Below, piece after piece: positions 20,806-29,635 of a stretch of 64,000 nucleotides of DNA. Positions within the stretch are counted from its first letter, which is position 1. Each line of letters starts with the position of its first letter. The stretch covers positions 1,488,001 to 1,552,000 of the forward strand of contig NZ_CP039543.1 in assembly GCF_013085545.1 (NCBI RefSeq), in the 5' to 3' direction. Under the pieces are notes generated by a model that saw nothing but the letters and a program-made list of their open reading frames with translations, had not been told where the DNA came from and did no database searches. Position numbers and translations under genes: made by a program. Origin of the DNA: Oceanidesulfovibrio marinus. Its GTDB lineage: Bacteria; Desulfobacterota; Desulfovibrionia; Desulfovibrionales; Desulfovibrionaceae.

Positions 20806-21720
20806 ATGAATTCCGTGCGCTTACTCATCATTGCCGCAATCATTCTGTGCCTGCCTGGCATTGCCCACGCCCGTCAATGGGGCGTCCATCTCGCATCGTA
20901 CAAGATGGAAGCAAACGCCCGCAACGGGTGGGCCGAGCTGACGCAAGCCACCCCCGGCCTGCTCGCAGGCCTTGTCCCATACTACTCCGTCGTGGACATC
21001 CCCGGAAAGGGGCGCTTCATCCGCCTCATCGCCGGTCCCCTGCCCAGCCAGCAGGCGGCGGATGCACTGCGTCGAGAATTTGAACGCCACGGCGTGTACG
21101 CCGCCGCCAGGGTTCTGCCCGCCCTGCGCACACCGCCGCATCTTCAGACAGCCTCTCTCGCACCGGCCCAAGCCCGTCCGATAGCGCGCAAGCCGGCCGC
21201 GGCCCCACCTGCCCCAGCCAAATACGTTCCGACCCAATATACTCCGGCCAAGTCGCCGACTCCGAAAAAGCAGCTCGCCAGACAGGTGCGTCCGGCCATC
21301 GATCCCCTGCCCTTTGCCGGCGAAAACCTGCAGGTGCGCATCCGGCCCGTGAGCCGCACCGATCTCGCAGGCATGCAGGCCAATCCGGTATGCGTGAGCA
21401 GTCCGGAGCAGAGCTGCCCCGTTACCTCCGAAGAGCTGGCCGCGATGGCCAGGCCGCGTACCTCCGGGAGCGGCCTCTCCTCCGGAGCCTATGGAGCGTA
21501 TGACGACGCATATCCGCAGCCGGCTGCCTCAATCAGCCTGCACTCCGATTCCCTGGCCAAAAACAGCCGGAACAACTCCGAGCTCGGCCCCGGTGGCGAG
21601 GACACCTCTCCGGAGTTCGCCGGAGTCGCCATCGGCACCAATCGCGTCACCATCACGCCGGGAGTATGCCGCCAGGGCGACGATTTGGGCCCCTACGCCG
21701 GCATTGGCGTCTCCTTCTGA
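20806..21720 (+). CDS. Secreted SPOR-like domain protein
   Basis: The 304-residue protein has a signal peptide cleaved near residue 22 (IAHA-RQ). Residues 23-105 look like a SPOR domain (WGVHLASYKMEANARNGW, then a phase with IPGKGRFIRLIAGP), a fold that binds denuded peptidoglycan. A Pro/Ala-rich linker (about 120-165) follows, then a unique C-terminal region with paired cysteines (VCVSSPEQSCP) and a late Cys in TPGVCRQG. The remainder was not recognised. It probably acts in the periplasm. Confidence 0.65.
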   Translation: MNSVRLLIIAAIILCLPGIAHARQWGVHLASYKMEANARNGWAELTQATPGLLAGLVPYYSVVDIPGKGRFIRLIAGPLPSQQAADALRREFERHGVYAAARVLPALRTPPHLQTASLAPAQARPIARKPAAAPPAPAKYVPTQYTPAKSPTPKKQLARQVRPAIDPLPFAGENLQVRIRPVSRTDLAGMQANPVCVSSPEQSCPVTSEELAAMARPRTSGSGLSSGAYGAYDDAYPQPAASISLHSDSLAKNSRNNSELGPGGEDTSPEFAGVAIGTNRVTITPGVCRQGDDLGPYAGIGVSF

Positions 21721-21823
21721 TTTTTTTCAAAAAAAATTGCGTCCGGACCTAAAGGTCCACCCCTGTGCTGCCGATCAATATCCATGACGAGCCTGAAAAG
21801 TATCCAAAGGATAAGGAGGCGTC

Positions 21824-22051
21824 ATGGACGGTATTTCGGCAGCAGGCGGCATGGGCGGCCTTGCCAATGCCCTGGAAAGCCAAAGGATGGCGACGGAGCT
21901 GATGCAACGGACCCTGAACTCCGGGAATTCGAGCCAGGACGGTCTCGCGAATGCCCAGCTTCGGGTGCAGAACAACCAGAAACCAGCCGCGCCGTTGGCC
22001 ACGGGCCATGCCGTACCCGGCGTGGGGGAACATATCAACATCACTGTTTAG
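21824..22051 (+). CDS. Small protein resembling YjfB-type putative motility proteins
   Basis: The 75-residue protein has an excellent AAGGAGG site 6 bases before the ATG. The N-terminal MDGISAAGGMGG and an amphipathic helix (SQRMATELMQRTLNSG) recall the small YjfB putative motility family; this is a weak resemblance. The C-terminal half is polar and probably disordered. It follows the SPOR-like gene on the same strand after about 100 bases that include a T-rich run but no clean hairpin. Confidence 0.6.
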   Translation: MDGISAAGGMGGLANALESQRMATELMQRTLNSGNSSQDGLANAQLRVQNNQKPAAPLATGHAVPGVGEHINITV

Positions 22052-22219
22052 ATCGTTCTCAACCAGAGACAGGCTGCTCCTTTTTGCCGCGAGTGGCCGC
22101 CGGAAGCCGAAAGGTTTCCTCCTTGAAGGGTCCCGAAAGTCGTCCGTCTGGGGAGAGTCGGACGAGTGACGGGGCCCTCTTCTATTGTCCGGCGCCCGCG
22201 TTCCATATTAGATAGCCGC

Positions 22220-23176
22220 ATGCTTACCGCCGATTCCTGCCGCCCGCAGGTGGCTGTTCTCCCGGCCGCCGGCCTGGGCACGCGCATGCGCGGCGTCGAT
22301 CCCCTGCTGCCGCCGAACCTGCCCAAGGAGCTCTATCCCGTGGCCGGGCTGCCGGCCATCCACCATGCCCTGATGCTCGCCATTGATGCTGGCATTCCGC
22401 ACGCCGTGGTTGTCGTGCGGGAGGATAAGCACGCCCTGCGCCGCGTGCTGGCCGATCCTTGGACAGCCATGGCCGCCTATCCGCAAAGCGCCGAGGTCTC
22501 AGCAGCCATCGCACGCCAGCTCACGGTGCATGTCTGCTTCCAGGACTCGCCGCGGGGCGAGTGCGACGCCCTGGCCGCTGCGTGGCCCGTGACAAAGGGG
22601 CTGGCGCAGGAGCAACCTGTCACCGTGGTCTACCCGGACAATCTCGTCTTTCCCGGACCACATCGGAATGTCCCGCTGTTGTTGCGCCTTGCTGCCGCCG
22701 TGCAACAGACCGGACGCGAGACCGTAGCGCTTATGCCCACGGGCGCAGAGCCTCGCGACGATATCTCGGACTCGGGCCGGGTGAACCTCGCGCCCTGGGT
22801 GGATGATGATCCTGAGCATTCCATGGATGAGGCCCTGTCGGGCCTGCACAGCATCACAGGCTTTCTGCCCAAAGGTCCCGGCATGTTCACACCGCGGTTC
22901 CCGGACGAGCTGCGCACCTGCGGCATCTACGCCGCCACAGCGCGGTGGTTCGAGGCTATTGAAAGCGCCCTGTCCGATGGATTGCCTGCGGCAGGAACCG
23001 AGCTGACCGACGGCGTGGTGCGCAGGCGGATGCTGGATGCCGGCGCGGTGTTCGCCGGGCTGGAGACAGGGGCCGATGTGCTCGACATCGGCAACCCGGC
23101 TGGCTACCGCCGTGCAGTCTCCCTGCTGGGGCGGGGGGAGTGCCGGCCCGAACGGCTCACAGCGGCCGGCGCTTAA
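22220..23176 (+). CDS. Sugar-nucleotide nucleotidyltransferase (GalU-like)
   Basis: The 318-residue protein starts with the nucleotidyltransferase signature LPAAGLGTRMRG and the PKELYPVAG motif, as in UTP--glucose-1-phosphate uridylyltransferases; later VYPDNLV provides the metal-binding Asp, and SGRVNL, a glycine-rich strand, and the CGIYAATARWF segment follow. The substrate sugar cannot be told. The start ATG 22220 puts the motif close to the N-terminus; ATG 22166 is possible. It is a single gene, convergent with the GGDEF-EAL gene. Confidence 0.75.
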   Translation: MLTADSCRPQVAVLPAAGLGTRMRGVDPLLPPNLPKELYPVAGLPAIHHALMLAIDAGIPHAVVVVREDKHALRRVLADPWTAMAAYPQSAEVSAAIARQLTVHVCFQDSPRGECDALAAAWPVTKGLAQEQPVTVVYPDNLVFPGPHRNVPLLLRLAAAVQQTGRETVALMPTGAEPRDDISDSGRVNLAPWVDDDPEHSMDEALSGLHSITGFLPKGPGMFTPRFPDELRTCGIYAATARWFEAIESALSDGLPAAGTELTDGVVRRRMLDAGAVFAGLETGADVLDIGNPAGYRRAVSLLGRGECRPERLTAAGA

Positions 23177-23221
23177 TTGGCGCGTATTATTTGGTAAGGA
23201 CGCCGCAGCGGACCGGAGCGA

Positions 23222-25471
23222 TCACTTGCCCATGGCCTTGGGGGACCAGTCCCGGCCGTGCTGTTGCAGATGCGCAAGGACATCCGTCGCCGGCAGAGGC
23301 TTAGCGTAGTAGTAGCCCTGGGCGAAGTGGCAGCCCATCTTGGAGAGTATCCGAGCCTGCTTGATGTTCTCTATGCCCTCGGCGACCACGCTCAGACCGA
23401 GGCTCTTGCCCATGGCCAGAATCGCATCCACCATGCTCTTGGCGCGCATATCCACCGATCCGTTGGAGGACAGCCGGCTGACAAAGGCGCGGTCGATCTT
23501 GATGACGTCCATGGGGAAGCGGTGCAGGTGCGCCAGTGACGAGTAGCCCGTACCGAAGTCGTCCAGACAGAGATCGATGCCCAGGGCCTTGATGCCGGAG
23601 AGGATGACGCCCACGGTGGTCATGTCCTCCATGAGCACGCTCTCCGTGACCTCCAGCTTGAGGTTGGTGGGCTTGAGGCCGGATGTGGACAGGGCGCCGC
23701 TCACCTCGCCCGGAAACAGGGTGCGCATGGCCTGCTTGCCGGAGATGTTCACGCTGACGAAAATGTCCCGCTCTTCCGGTGCGTCCTGGCAGCAGCCCAG
23801 ATCGATCCACCCGGCAAGGTCGCGCAGGGACTGGTGCAGGATGAACCGGCCAAGATCGTGGATGGTGCCGGTCTCCTCGGCCATCGCGATGAACACGTCC
23901 GGGCCGATAAAGCCGCTCTCCTTATGAATCCACCGCGCCAGGGCCTCGAAGCCGGTGAGCAGGCCGTCGGAGATGCGAACAATGGGCTGGTAGTAGACGG
24001 TAAAGCCCATCTCGCGGGCATTCTTCTCTGTGGTCAGCGCCCTGCGCATCTCCGTTTCCAGGGTGAGCACCTGCCGGGCCTCGTTGTGCATGGCCTGGTC
24101 GTACACGCGGACGTGCCCGTGCGAATCGTGCTTGGCGCGATACATGGCGATGTCCGCATCGCGCATGATGTCCTCGGCCGATGCATACTCCGCCGTGGCG
24201 GCCACAATGCCCACGCTGGCGTTCAGGTAGTACTCGTGCTCTTCAAGGCGGAAGGGCTCGCGGAACTCCCGCAGCAGGCGCCTGGCCACGCGCAGGCCGT
24301 CCCGCGCCGATGCTTCTTCGTCGCGCGTCTTCTCCACGAGAATCGCGAACTCGTCGCCGCCGAACCGCGCCAGGGACTCGCTGGAGCGTACGCACCCATG
24401 CAGCCGCTCCGCAATCTGCTTCAGGAGCTGGTCGCCCACGTAATGGCCCTGGCTGTCTACGACCACCTTGAAGCGGTCTATGTCCAGAAAGAGCACGGAG
24501 AAGGAGTAGCCTTCTTCGCGATGCATCTTCTTGCATGCCGCTTCCAGGCGGTTCATGAACAAGGCGCGGTTGGCCAGGCCGGTCAGCGGGTCTTCGAAGG
24601 CCTGCTTCTCCAGCAGCCGCTCGGCGCGTTTCTGCTCGGTCATGTCGAAAAGCACACCCACGGCGCCCTGTATCACGCCCTGCGCATCTTGAAACGGCCC
24701 CAGGGTGACATGCAGGTCCATGGACTCGTCATCACCTCGTTGCACATTGATGTCGTAGCTGCAGCGGCCCTCGGTGCCGTTGCCGATCCCCGCTCCTTCT
24801 TGCTCGTCGTAGCGGCGCACTATGGACAACAGCTCCCTGGGCATCAGCTCCTCGGACTTCATGCCCACGATGTCCTTGTCGCCAAGGCCGGCGAACTCCC
24901 GAAAGCGCTGGTTGCAGCCCAGGAAGCTGCCCTCGCGATCGCGGTAGTAGACCGGCGTGGGCAGCGAATCGAGCAGCGTCTCCAGAAATGCGGTGTGGTC
25001 CTTCAGGCGCGCGTGGACCTCCTCCAGCTCGACGGTGCGCTCTTCCACAAGCCGCTCCAGCTCTTCGCGGTACAGCTTGTTCTCGCGCCTGAGCCGCGCT
25101 CCTTCCAGGGCATGGTCCACGCAATGGCCCAGAAGCGAAAGGTCGATGATTGGCTTGGTGACGAAGTCGCTGGCGCCCAGGCGCAACGCGCTGATGGCGT
25201 CCTGCATGACACCCGTGCCGGAGACGATGATCACGGGGATGGCCGGGTTCATCTCCCGGAACATGGAAAGGAGCTGCAGCCCACCCATCTCCGGCATGCG
25301 TAGGTCCAGCAACACGATGTCCGGCTCGCTCTCCTGAAAAAGCTTCAGCCCTTGCTTGCCGTTCTCAGCCTCCAGGACCTCATGCTCCATGTCCTCGAAG
25401 TATGCACGCATGGAACGGCGGACGTGTACGTCGTCATCAATAAGAAGCAGCGTGGCCGGCTCAGTGCTCAT
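23222..25471 (-). CDS. Response regulator with PAS, GGDEF and EAL domains
   Basis: 749 residues: receiver domain 7-120 with acceptor Asp56 in VLLDLRMP, a coiled coil (EELERLVEERTVELEE), PAS at about 165-285, GGDEF at about 300-470 with intact RFGGDEF, and EAL at about 490-740 with intact EALARW, the DDFGTGYSSL loop and AEGIE. Both cyclic-di-GMP synthesis and breakdown motifs look intact, so the receiver/PAS input may decide the net direction. The start MSTEPAT follows the usual N-terminus; the longer frame is spacer. No kinase is adjacent. Confidence 0.95.
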   Translation of the reverse strand: MSTEPATLLLIDDDVHVRRSMRAYFEDMEHEVLEAENGKQGLKLFQESEPDIVLLDLRMPEMGGLQLLSMFREMNPAIPVIIVSGTGVMQDAISALRLGASDFVTKPIIDLSLLGHCVDHALEGARLRRENKLYREELERLVEERTVELEEVHARLKDHTAFLETLLDSLPTPVYYRDREGSFLGCNQRFREFAGLGDKDIVGMKSEELMPRELLSIVRRYDEQEGAGIGNGTEGRCSYDINVQRGDDESMDLHVTLGPFQDAQGVIQGAVGVLFDMTEQKRAERLLEKQAFEDPLTGLANRALFMNRLEAACKKMHREEGYSFSVLFLDIDRFKVVVDSQGHYVGDQLLKQIAERLHGCVRSSESLARFGGDEFAILVEKTRDEEASARDGLRVARRLLREFREPFRLEEHEYYLNASVGIVAATAEYASAEDIMRDADIAMYRAKHDSHGHVRVYDQAMHNEARQVLTLETEMRRALTTEKNAREMGFTVYYQPIVRISDGLLTGFEALARWIHKESGFIGPDVFIAMAEETGTIHDLGRFILHQSLRDLAGWIDLGCCQDAPEERDIFVSVNISGKQAMRTLFPGEVSGALSTSGLKPTNLKLEVTESVLMEDMTTVGVILSGIKALGIDLCLDDFGTGYSSLAHLHRFPMDVIKIDRAFVSRLSSNGSVDMRAKSMVDAILAMGKSLGLSVVAEGIENIKQARILSKMGCHFAQGYYYAKPLPATDVLAHLQQHGRDWSPKAMGK

Positions 25472-25979
25472 AGGGGATCTCTCTGCACCGGTAGCGGAGT
25501 GTAGGTTATGCAAAACTGGCAGATGTGCGCCGACTGTATCTTATTAATAACCGTACATGGCCTGTGGCGCAAAGGGGTTATTGAGGCTTTTGCAACGCCA
25601 AACCAATATGCATAACACCGGCGGCATGTTGCGAAAAATGCGTGTCTGGCCAAGCCGAAACCGAGAGGCGGCCGCGCAGGATGGCGGAAACGCAGGCATG
25701 GCTTTTTGCGGCGAGCCCATCCGCATCGCCAGACTCCGCCTGTGGACAACGCCGGCGCGGCGCGGGCACACAATGCTCCGGCCCGCAAGGCAACGATGCC
25801 CGCGGCCAGCACCCACGAACGTTCTGTGCACGGCTCCATGTTGCCGGAGCGCGTGCATCAGACGCCAGCACATGTTTCGTGTGTAAGAAAACAGAGGGAC
25901 CGGGTCAACTCCGGAAGGCGGAGTTCACCCCCGCAAACCATTGGCCCGCGCCGATTTGCGGTGGTCGGGAAGGAAAACG
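25472..25979. other. 508-bp intergenic region without a convincing gene
   Basis: It lies upstream of the GGDEF-EAL gene and downstream of a minus-strand unknown. It contains the dyad TTATTAATAA near 25543-25552, 71 bases before the GGDEF-EAL ATG, a plausible AT-rich promoter zone for that gene. Several overlapping ORFs on both strands have atypical codon use and no ribosome sites. Confidence 0.5.
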
Positions 25980-26363
25980 CTACTGCGCCGGACCGGAGCT
26001 GTCGTCGTCGAACAGGTACGGCGAGCCCTCGCCCTCCTGCTCCAGAATCTGCATCTTGTCTTCGAGCCACTCCGTGAGCGCCCGGGCCGTGTGGTAGCTG
26101 ATGATGACTTTGGTGCGGATCACGCGCTCCACGGCGCGGGTTTCCTCTTCGAGGTCCGGAATTTCCGGCCCCACGCTGCCGTCCGGATGGACCATCTGCT
26201 CGGACTCGGTGGGCAGCTCGTCGCTCTCGGTGTAGAGGTTCAGCTCTATCTCGCCGTGCGCGTTGATCCCGCCCCAGACGCCATGCGCAAGGAAGGTGTT
26301 GCAATCGTTGGAAAGCTTGTACTTGTATCGAATCTTGTCCGGGTACTTATAGTCCTGGCCCAT
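25980..26363 (-). CDS. Hypothetical protein, possibly DUF3467-like
   Basis: The 127-residue protein starts at MGQDYKYP; upstream in-frame sequence reads like spacer. It has a beta-rich front (KIRYKYKLSNDCNTFLAHG, then a GEIELNLYTES strand) and an ILSYHTA-type tail (VIRTKVIISYHTARALTEWL), an order that recalls DUF3467, a small protein family of unknown role. The acidic tail is DDDSSGPAQ. It is probably downstream of the next gene in the same direction. Confidence 0.6.
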   Translation of the reverse strand: MGQDYKYPDKIRYKYKLSNDCNTFLAHGVWGGINAHGEIELNLYTESDELPTESEQMVHPDGSVGPEIPDLEEETRAVERVIRTKVIISYHTARALTEWLEDKMQILEQEGEGSPYLFDDDSSGPAQ

Positions 26364-26472
26364 GGGCGCAGCTCCTTGGCTGCGCGGCCGCCATTGCGCC
26401 GCGCTCCATTGTTCGTGCGAGTTTCTGTACGACGGGTGTGTGTACGCAGGAAGGGCCGATCCTGCAAGTGGG

Positions 26473-26775
26473 CTACGCCACCCTGCTGAGAACCGATCCC
26501 GTGGCCTGCTCCGGGGGGCGGGCGTGCGCCCCGGATGCGCCTGTTTTGAAACCGGCCAGTACGCGTTCGGCAAAGCCGGCCTTCCATTCGGCGTCGCCCT
26601 TTTCGGCAATGGCGCGGGAGATGGCGTCGGAGTCGTCCATCATGGACGTGTACCGCTCCGGCAGATACGGCAAATCCTTGAACGAGAGAAAAGGCGGATC
26701 ACGGTACTGATCCATGAAGTTCTCGATGCCCAGCGCGTAGCTGCTCGTCTCGAATGTGGCGGCGATTATACCCAT
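26473..26775 (-). CDS. Hypothetical 100-residue protein
   Basis: It starts at MGIIAATFE with GGAG 7 bases upstream and ends in a region rich in Ala/Gly. The core (YALGIENFMDQYRDPP, then DLPYLPERYTSMMDDSD) looks like genuine protein with good codon use. No family was recognised. It precedes the DUF3467-like gene by 109 bases on the same strand. Confidence 0.5.
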   Translation of the reverse strand: MGIIAATFETSSYALGIENFMDQYRDPPFLSFKDLPYLPERYTSMMDDSDAISRAIAEKGDAEWKAGFAERVLAGFKTGASGAHARPPEQATGSVLSRVA

Positions 26776-26955
26776 GTGCGCGCTCCCGGGCGAACCCGCG
26801 TTTCGCATGTTCCGGCGTAGCTCCATTGGTACGCCGCTCACGGCGGGAAGTAAAGCCGCCCCAGCCGCGCAATTCGCGCCATTTGAGCTCGCGCCGCTTT
26901 TGCAGTATGCAAGACCGCCTTATCGCATCACGACCAGCACAACCAGGAGCACCCC

Positions 26956-27534
26956 ATGGCCTCTCCGCGGAAGAAAGCAGCCAAGCCTCGCCACACCATA
27001 GAAGTCCTTGAGGCGACCCCCTACCTCGATATGGAGCAGTTCATGCTCCTCAGCCAGTCCAGGCGGCTGGAGACCAAGGACCTGGAGCTTGCCGACCGCA
27101 TGCTCGTCCGTTGGGCCGACTACCTCCACGCCCGGCGCATCAACGCCGCCGGAGAATCGTACCTCCTGATCTGGCTGGACAAGTTCGTGGAGGACGAGGT
27201 CAACGCCACCTGGGAGAGCTCCCCGTCCCAGGCGTTCACCATGAACTCCCTGGCCCAGGCCATACTCATGGCCGCCGTGCGCGAGCACCTGCCCCACGTG
27301 GCCACGGACGGTTGCGCGCCGGTTCCCCGTCCTTCCCGAGCCCTGCGCGAGGCCCTGGACGAGGTGGGCATCCGCTGGGAGGAGCACGCCACCCTTTCCC
27401 GCCAGTACGCCATGCTCACCCCCATGGGCGGCGTCACCGGTTGCGGCGCCTGCTACCTCAAAAAAGAGTGCCCCAGGATGACACTGGGCGAAATTTTTTC
27501 TGAGGACCCCGCAGAGGGCGGTGCAGAAGAGTAG
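26956..27534 (+). CDS. Hypothetical protein with C-terminal Cys cluster
   Basis: The 192-residue protein begins with a basic stretch (MASPRKKAAKPR), is helical through the middle, and carries a late C-x2-C-x5-C cluster (GCGACYLKKECP) followed by an acidic tail. The cluster suggests metal binding. It is not recognised as any named family. A small terminator begins at the base after the stop. Confidence 0.65.
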   Translation: MASPRKKAAKPRHTIEVLEATPYLDMEQFMLLSQSRRLETKDLELADRMLVRWADYLHARRINAAGESYLLIWLDKFVEDEVNATWESSPSQAFTMNSLAQAILMAAVREHLPHVATDGCAPVPRPSRALREALDEVGIRWEEHATLSRQYAMLTPMGGVTGCGACYLKKECPRMTLGEIFSEDPAEGGAEE

Positions 27535-27552
27535 CCCTGACAAGGGTTTTTT
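27535..27552 (+). terminator. Terminator after the Cys-cluster gene
   Basis: A short stem CCCT/AGGG with a four-base loop, followed by six T and then TTCG. Confidence 0.55.
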
Positions 27553-27685
27553 CGTTTTATTCTGACATTTTTCCCATTTTGACCCCCTCCTTGCATAGGG
27601 GTATTTGGGATGTATTGGAATAGTTGGGTCGTCTGGCAGCGGCTCAACCGGCAGCGTCACGTTTGTGGTCTGAACGACAATGTTG

Positions 27686-27707
27686 CGTAGCTGCACAAGC
27701 TACCGCC
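27686..27707 (+). other. Hairpin in the aor leader
   Basis: GTAGCT and AGCTAC are separated by five bases, 31 bases upstream of the aor ATG, inside a leader of up to about 180 bases. It could affect aor expression; no known molybdenum/tungsten-cofactor riboswitch pattern was recognised. Confidence 0.3.
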
Positions 27708-27737
27708 CAATATGTCCCTACATGTAAGGAGGAGGCA

Positions 27738-29477
27738 ATGGACAAGATTCTTCGCATCGACGTCGGTGCTCCCGGCGGTCCGAAAGCCACCGTGGAGGCC
27801 CTTGGCGAGTACGCCGGTCTCGGCGGCCGCGCCATGACCAGCATCGTGGTTTCCAAGGAAGTTCCGGCCGACTGTCACCCGCTCGGCCCCGAGAACAAGC
27901 TCGTCATCGCTCCCGGCATCGCCACCGGCTCTGCCGCGGCGTCGTCCGGCCGGCTTTCCATCGGCTGCAAGAGCCCGCTCACCGGCGGCATCAAGGAATC
28001 CAACGCCGGCGGCCAGCCCGGCATGTATCTCGCCCGCCTGGGTTACGCCGCCATCATCATCGAGGGCGAGCACGACCGTAACGGCGGCTTCTACAAGGTT
28101 GTCATCAATGAAAGCGGCGTGACCTTCGAGGACGCCGGCGACCTGGTGGGCCTGCGCAACTACGCCATGGCCGAGAAGATCAAGGAGCAGTACGGCGACA
28201 AGGTCGGCCTCATCTCCATCGGCACGGCCGGCGAGATGCGCATGCTTGCCGCGTCCATCGCCTGCACCGATCCCGAGTTCCGCCCCACCCGCCACGCGGG
28301 CCGCGGCGGTGTCGGCGCTGTCATGGGCTCCAAGGGCATCAAGTGCATCGTGGTGGATTCCGGCGGCGCCAAGATGCGCCAGCCTGTCGATGCCGAGGCA
28401 TTCAAGGCCGGCAACCGCAAGTTCGTGGAAGGCCTGCGCGGCCACGCCGTGACCGGCGAGGGCCTGCCCGCCTACGGCACCAACATCCTTACCAACATCC
28501 TCTGCGAAGCAGGCGGCTATCCGACCTACAACTTCAAGGAAGGCGTGTACAAGGGCGCGGAGAAGATCTCCGGCGAGACCATGGCCGAGACCGAGAAGGT
28601 GCGCGGCGGCAACCCCACCCACGGCTGCCACCGCGGCTGTGTTATCCAGTGCTCCGGCGTGTTCGTGGACAAAGACGGCAACTACGTCACCAAGCAGCCC
28701 GAGTACGAGACCGTCTGGGCCCACGGCGGCAACTGCGGCATTGACGACCTGGACACCATCGCCAAGCTCGACTTCATGGATGACGACATCGGTCTGGACA
28801 CCATCGAGATGGGCGTGACCATCGGCATCGCCATGGACGCCGGCGTCATCCCCTTTGGTGACGCCGAAGGCGCCGTGAAGCTGCTGGAGGAAGTGGGCCA
28901 GGGCACGCCGCTGGGCCGCATCCTGGGCGCCGGCGCCGGCATCACGGCCAAGTGCTTCGGTCTGGAGCGCGCCCCAGTGGTCAAGAACCAGGCCATGCCT
29001 GCCTACGATCCCCGCGCGGTCAAGGGCGTGGGCGTTACCTACGCCACCACCACCATGGGCGCGGACCACACCGCCGGTTACGCCGTGGCCACCAACATCC
29101 TCAAGGTCGGCGGCGACGTCGATCCCCTGAGCTCCACCGGCCAGGCCGATCTCTCCCGCAACCTGCAGATCGCCACGGCCGCTCTGGACGCCACCGGCTT
29201 CTGCCTGTTCATAGCCTTCGCCATTCTCGACCAGCCCGAGACCTTCCAGGCCATGCTCGACACGCTGAACGGCCTGAACGGCTCGAACCTCACGGCCGAC
29301 GATGTGGTTGAGCTGGGCAAGACCATCCTCCGGGCCGAGCGCGAGTTCAACAAGGAAGCCGGCTTCACCAACGTGCACGACCGCCTGCCGCGCTACTTCC
29401 GCCGCGAAAAGCTGCCGCCGCACGACGTGGTTTTCGATGTGACCGACCAAGAGCTGGACTCCGTCTTCAACTTCTAG
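27738..29477 (+). CDS. aor: Tungsten-containing aldehyde:ferredoxin oxidoreductase
   Basis: The 579-residue enzyme oxidises aldehydes to acids (or runs in reverse) using a bis-pyranopterin tungsten cofactor and one 4Fe-4S cluster. Seen: the N-terminal fold with YAGLGGRAM, cofactor-binding GRLSIGCKSPLTGG near residue 70, the HGCHRGCVIQC cysteine group near 297, the PEYETVWAHGGNCGI block, and the late Cys in ATGFCLF. GGAGGAGG precedes the ATG. Genes for a beta-grasp-like protein, a MoaD-like carrier and an E1-like enzyme follow, consistent with dedicated cofactor supply. The stop codon is the first three bases of element B. Confidence 0.95.
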   Translation: MDKILRIDVGAPGGPKATVEALGEYAGLGGRAMTSIVVSKEVPADCHPLGPENKLVIAPGIATGSAAASSGRLSIGCKSPLTGGIKESNAGGQPGMYLARLGYAAIIIEGEHDRNGGFYKVVINESGVTFEDAGDLVGLRNYAMAEKIKEQYGDKVGLISIGTAGEMRMLAASIACTDPEFRPTRHAGRGGVGAVMGSKGIKCIVVDSGGAKMRQPVDAEAFKAGNRKFVEGLRGHAVTGEGLPAYGTNILTNILCEAGGYPTYNFKEGVYKGAEKISGETMAETEKVRGGNPTHGCHRGCVIQCSGVFVDKDGNYVTKQPEYETVWAHGGNCGIDDLDTIAKLDFMDDDIGLDTIEMGVTIGIAMDAGVIPFGDAEGAVKLLEEVGQGTPLGRILGAGAGITAKCFGLERAPVVKNQAMPAYDPRAVKGVGVTYATTTMGADHTAGYAVATNILKVGGDVDPLSSTGQADLSRNLQIATAALDATGFCLFIAFAILDQPETFQAMLDTLNGLNGSNLTADDVVELGKTILRAEREFNKEAGFTNVHDRLPRYFRREKLPPHDVVFDVTDQELDSVFNF

Positions 29478-29579
29478 AGCATGGTAAGCTTGAAAAGGTT
29501 TAGAGGCTCTTATGCATTTATCTGAAACAACAGCAACTTGTTTCAGATGGGAGTCCTGCTTCAAGACGAAAATGCGCTA
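29475..29579 (+). repeat. Element B copy 2 (105-bp MITE-like repeat)
   Basis: It has the same length and internal hairpins as copy 1 (7980-8084); the right terminal repeat has one change (ATGCGCTA). Its first three bases, TAG, are the stop codon of aor. It separates aor from the rest of its cluster. Confidence 0.9.
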
Positions 29580-29593
29580 GTCACGCACAACCA

Positions 29594-29623
29594 CAAAGGG
29601 GGACCGTTTCCGGCCCCCCTTTG
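29594..29623 (+). terminator. Hairpin downstream of aor
   Basis: CAAAGGGGG pairs with CCCCCTTTG. Only a short T stretch follows, so termination may be partial, letting some transcripts reach the accessory genes. Confidence 0.45.
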
Positions 29624-29635
29624 TTCATCCACGCC

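Noticed and set aside
25544-26097. Several overlapping ORFs on both strands upstream of the GGDEF-EAL gene
   Set aside because: They overlap one another, lack ribosome sites and use codons unlike neighbouring genes.
27553-27737. A molybdenum/tungsten-cofactor riboswitch in the aor leader
   Set aside because: A hairpin is present, but the conserved core of the known Moco RNA motif was not found by eye.
27657-29564. A 635-codon ORF antisense to the aldehyde oxidoreductase gene
   Set aside because: Its composition is a mirror of the real gene (runs of Gly, His, Asp) with no domain; aor has complete motifs and a strong ribosome site.
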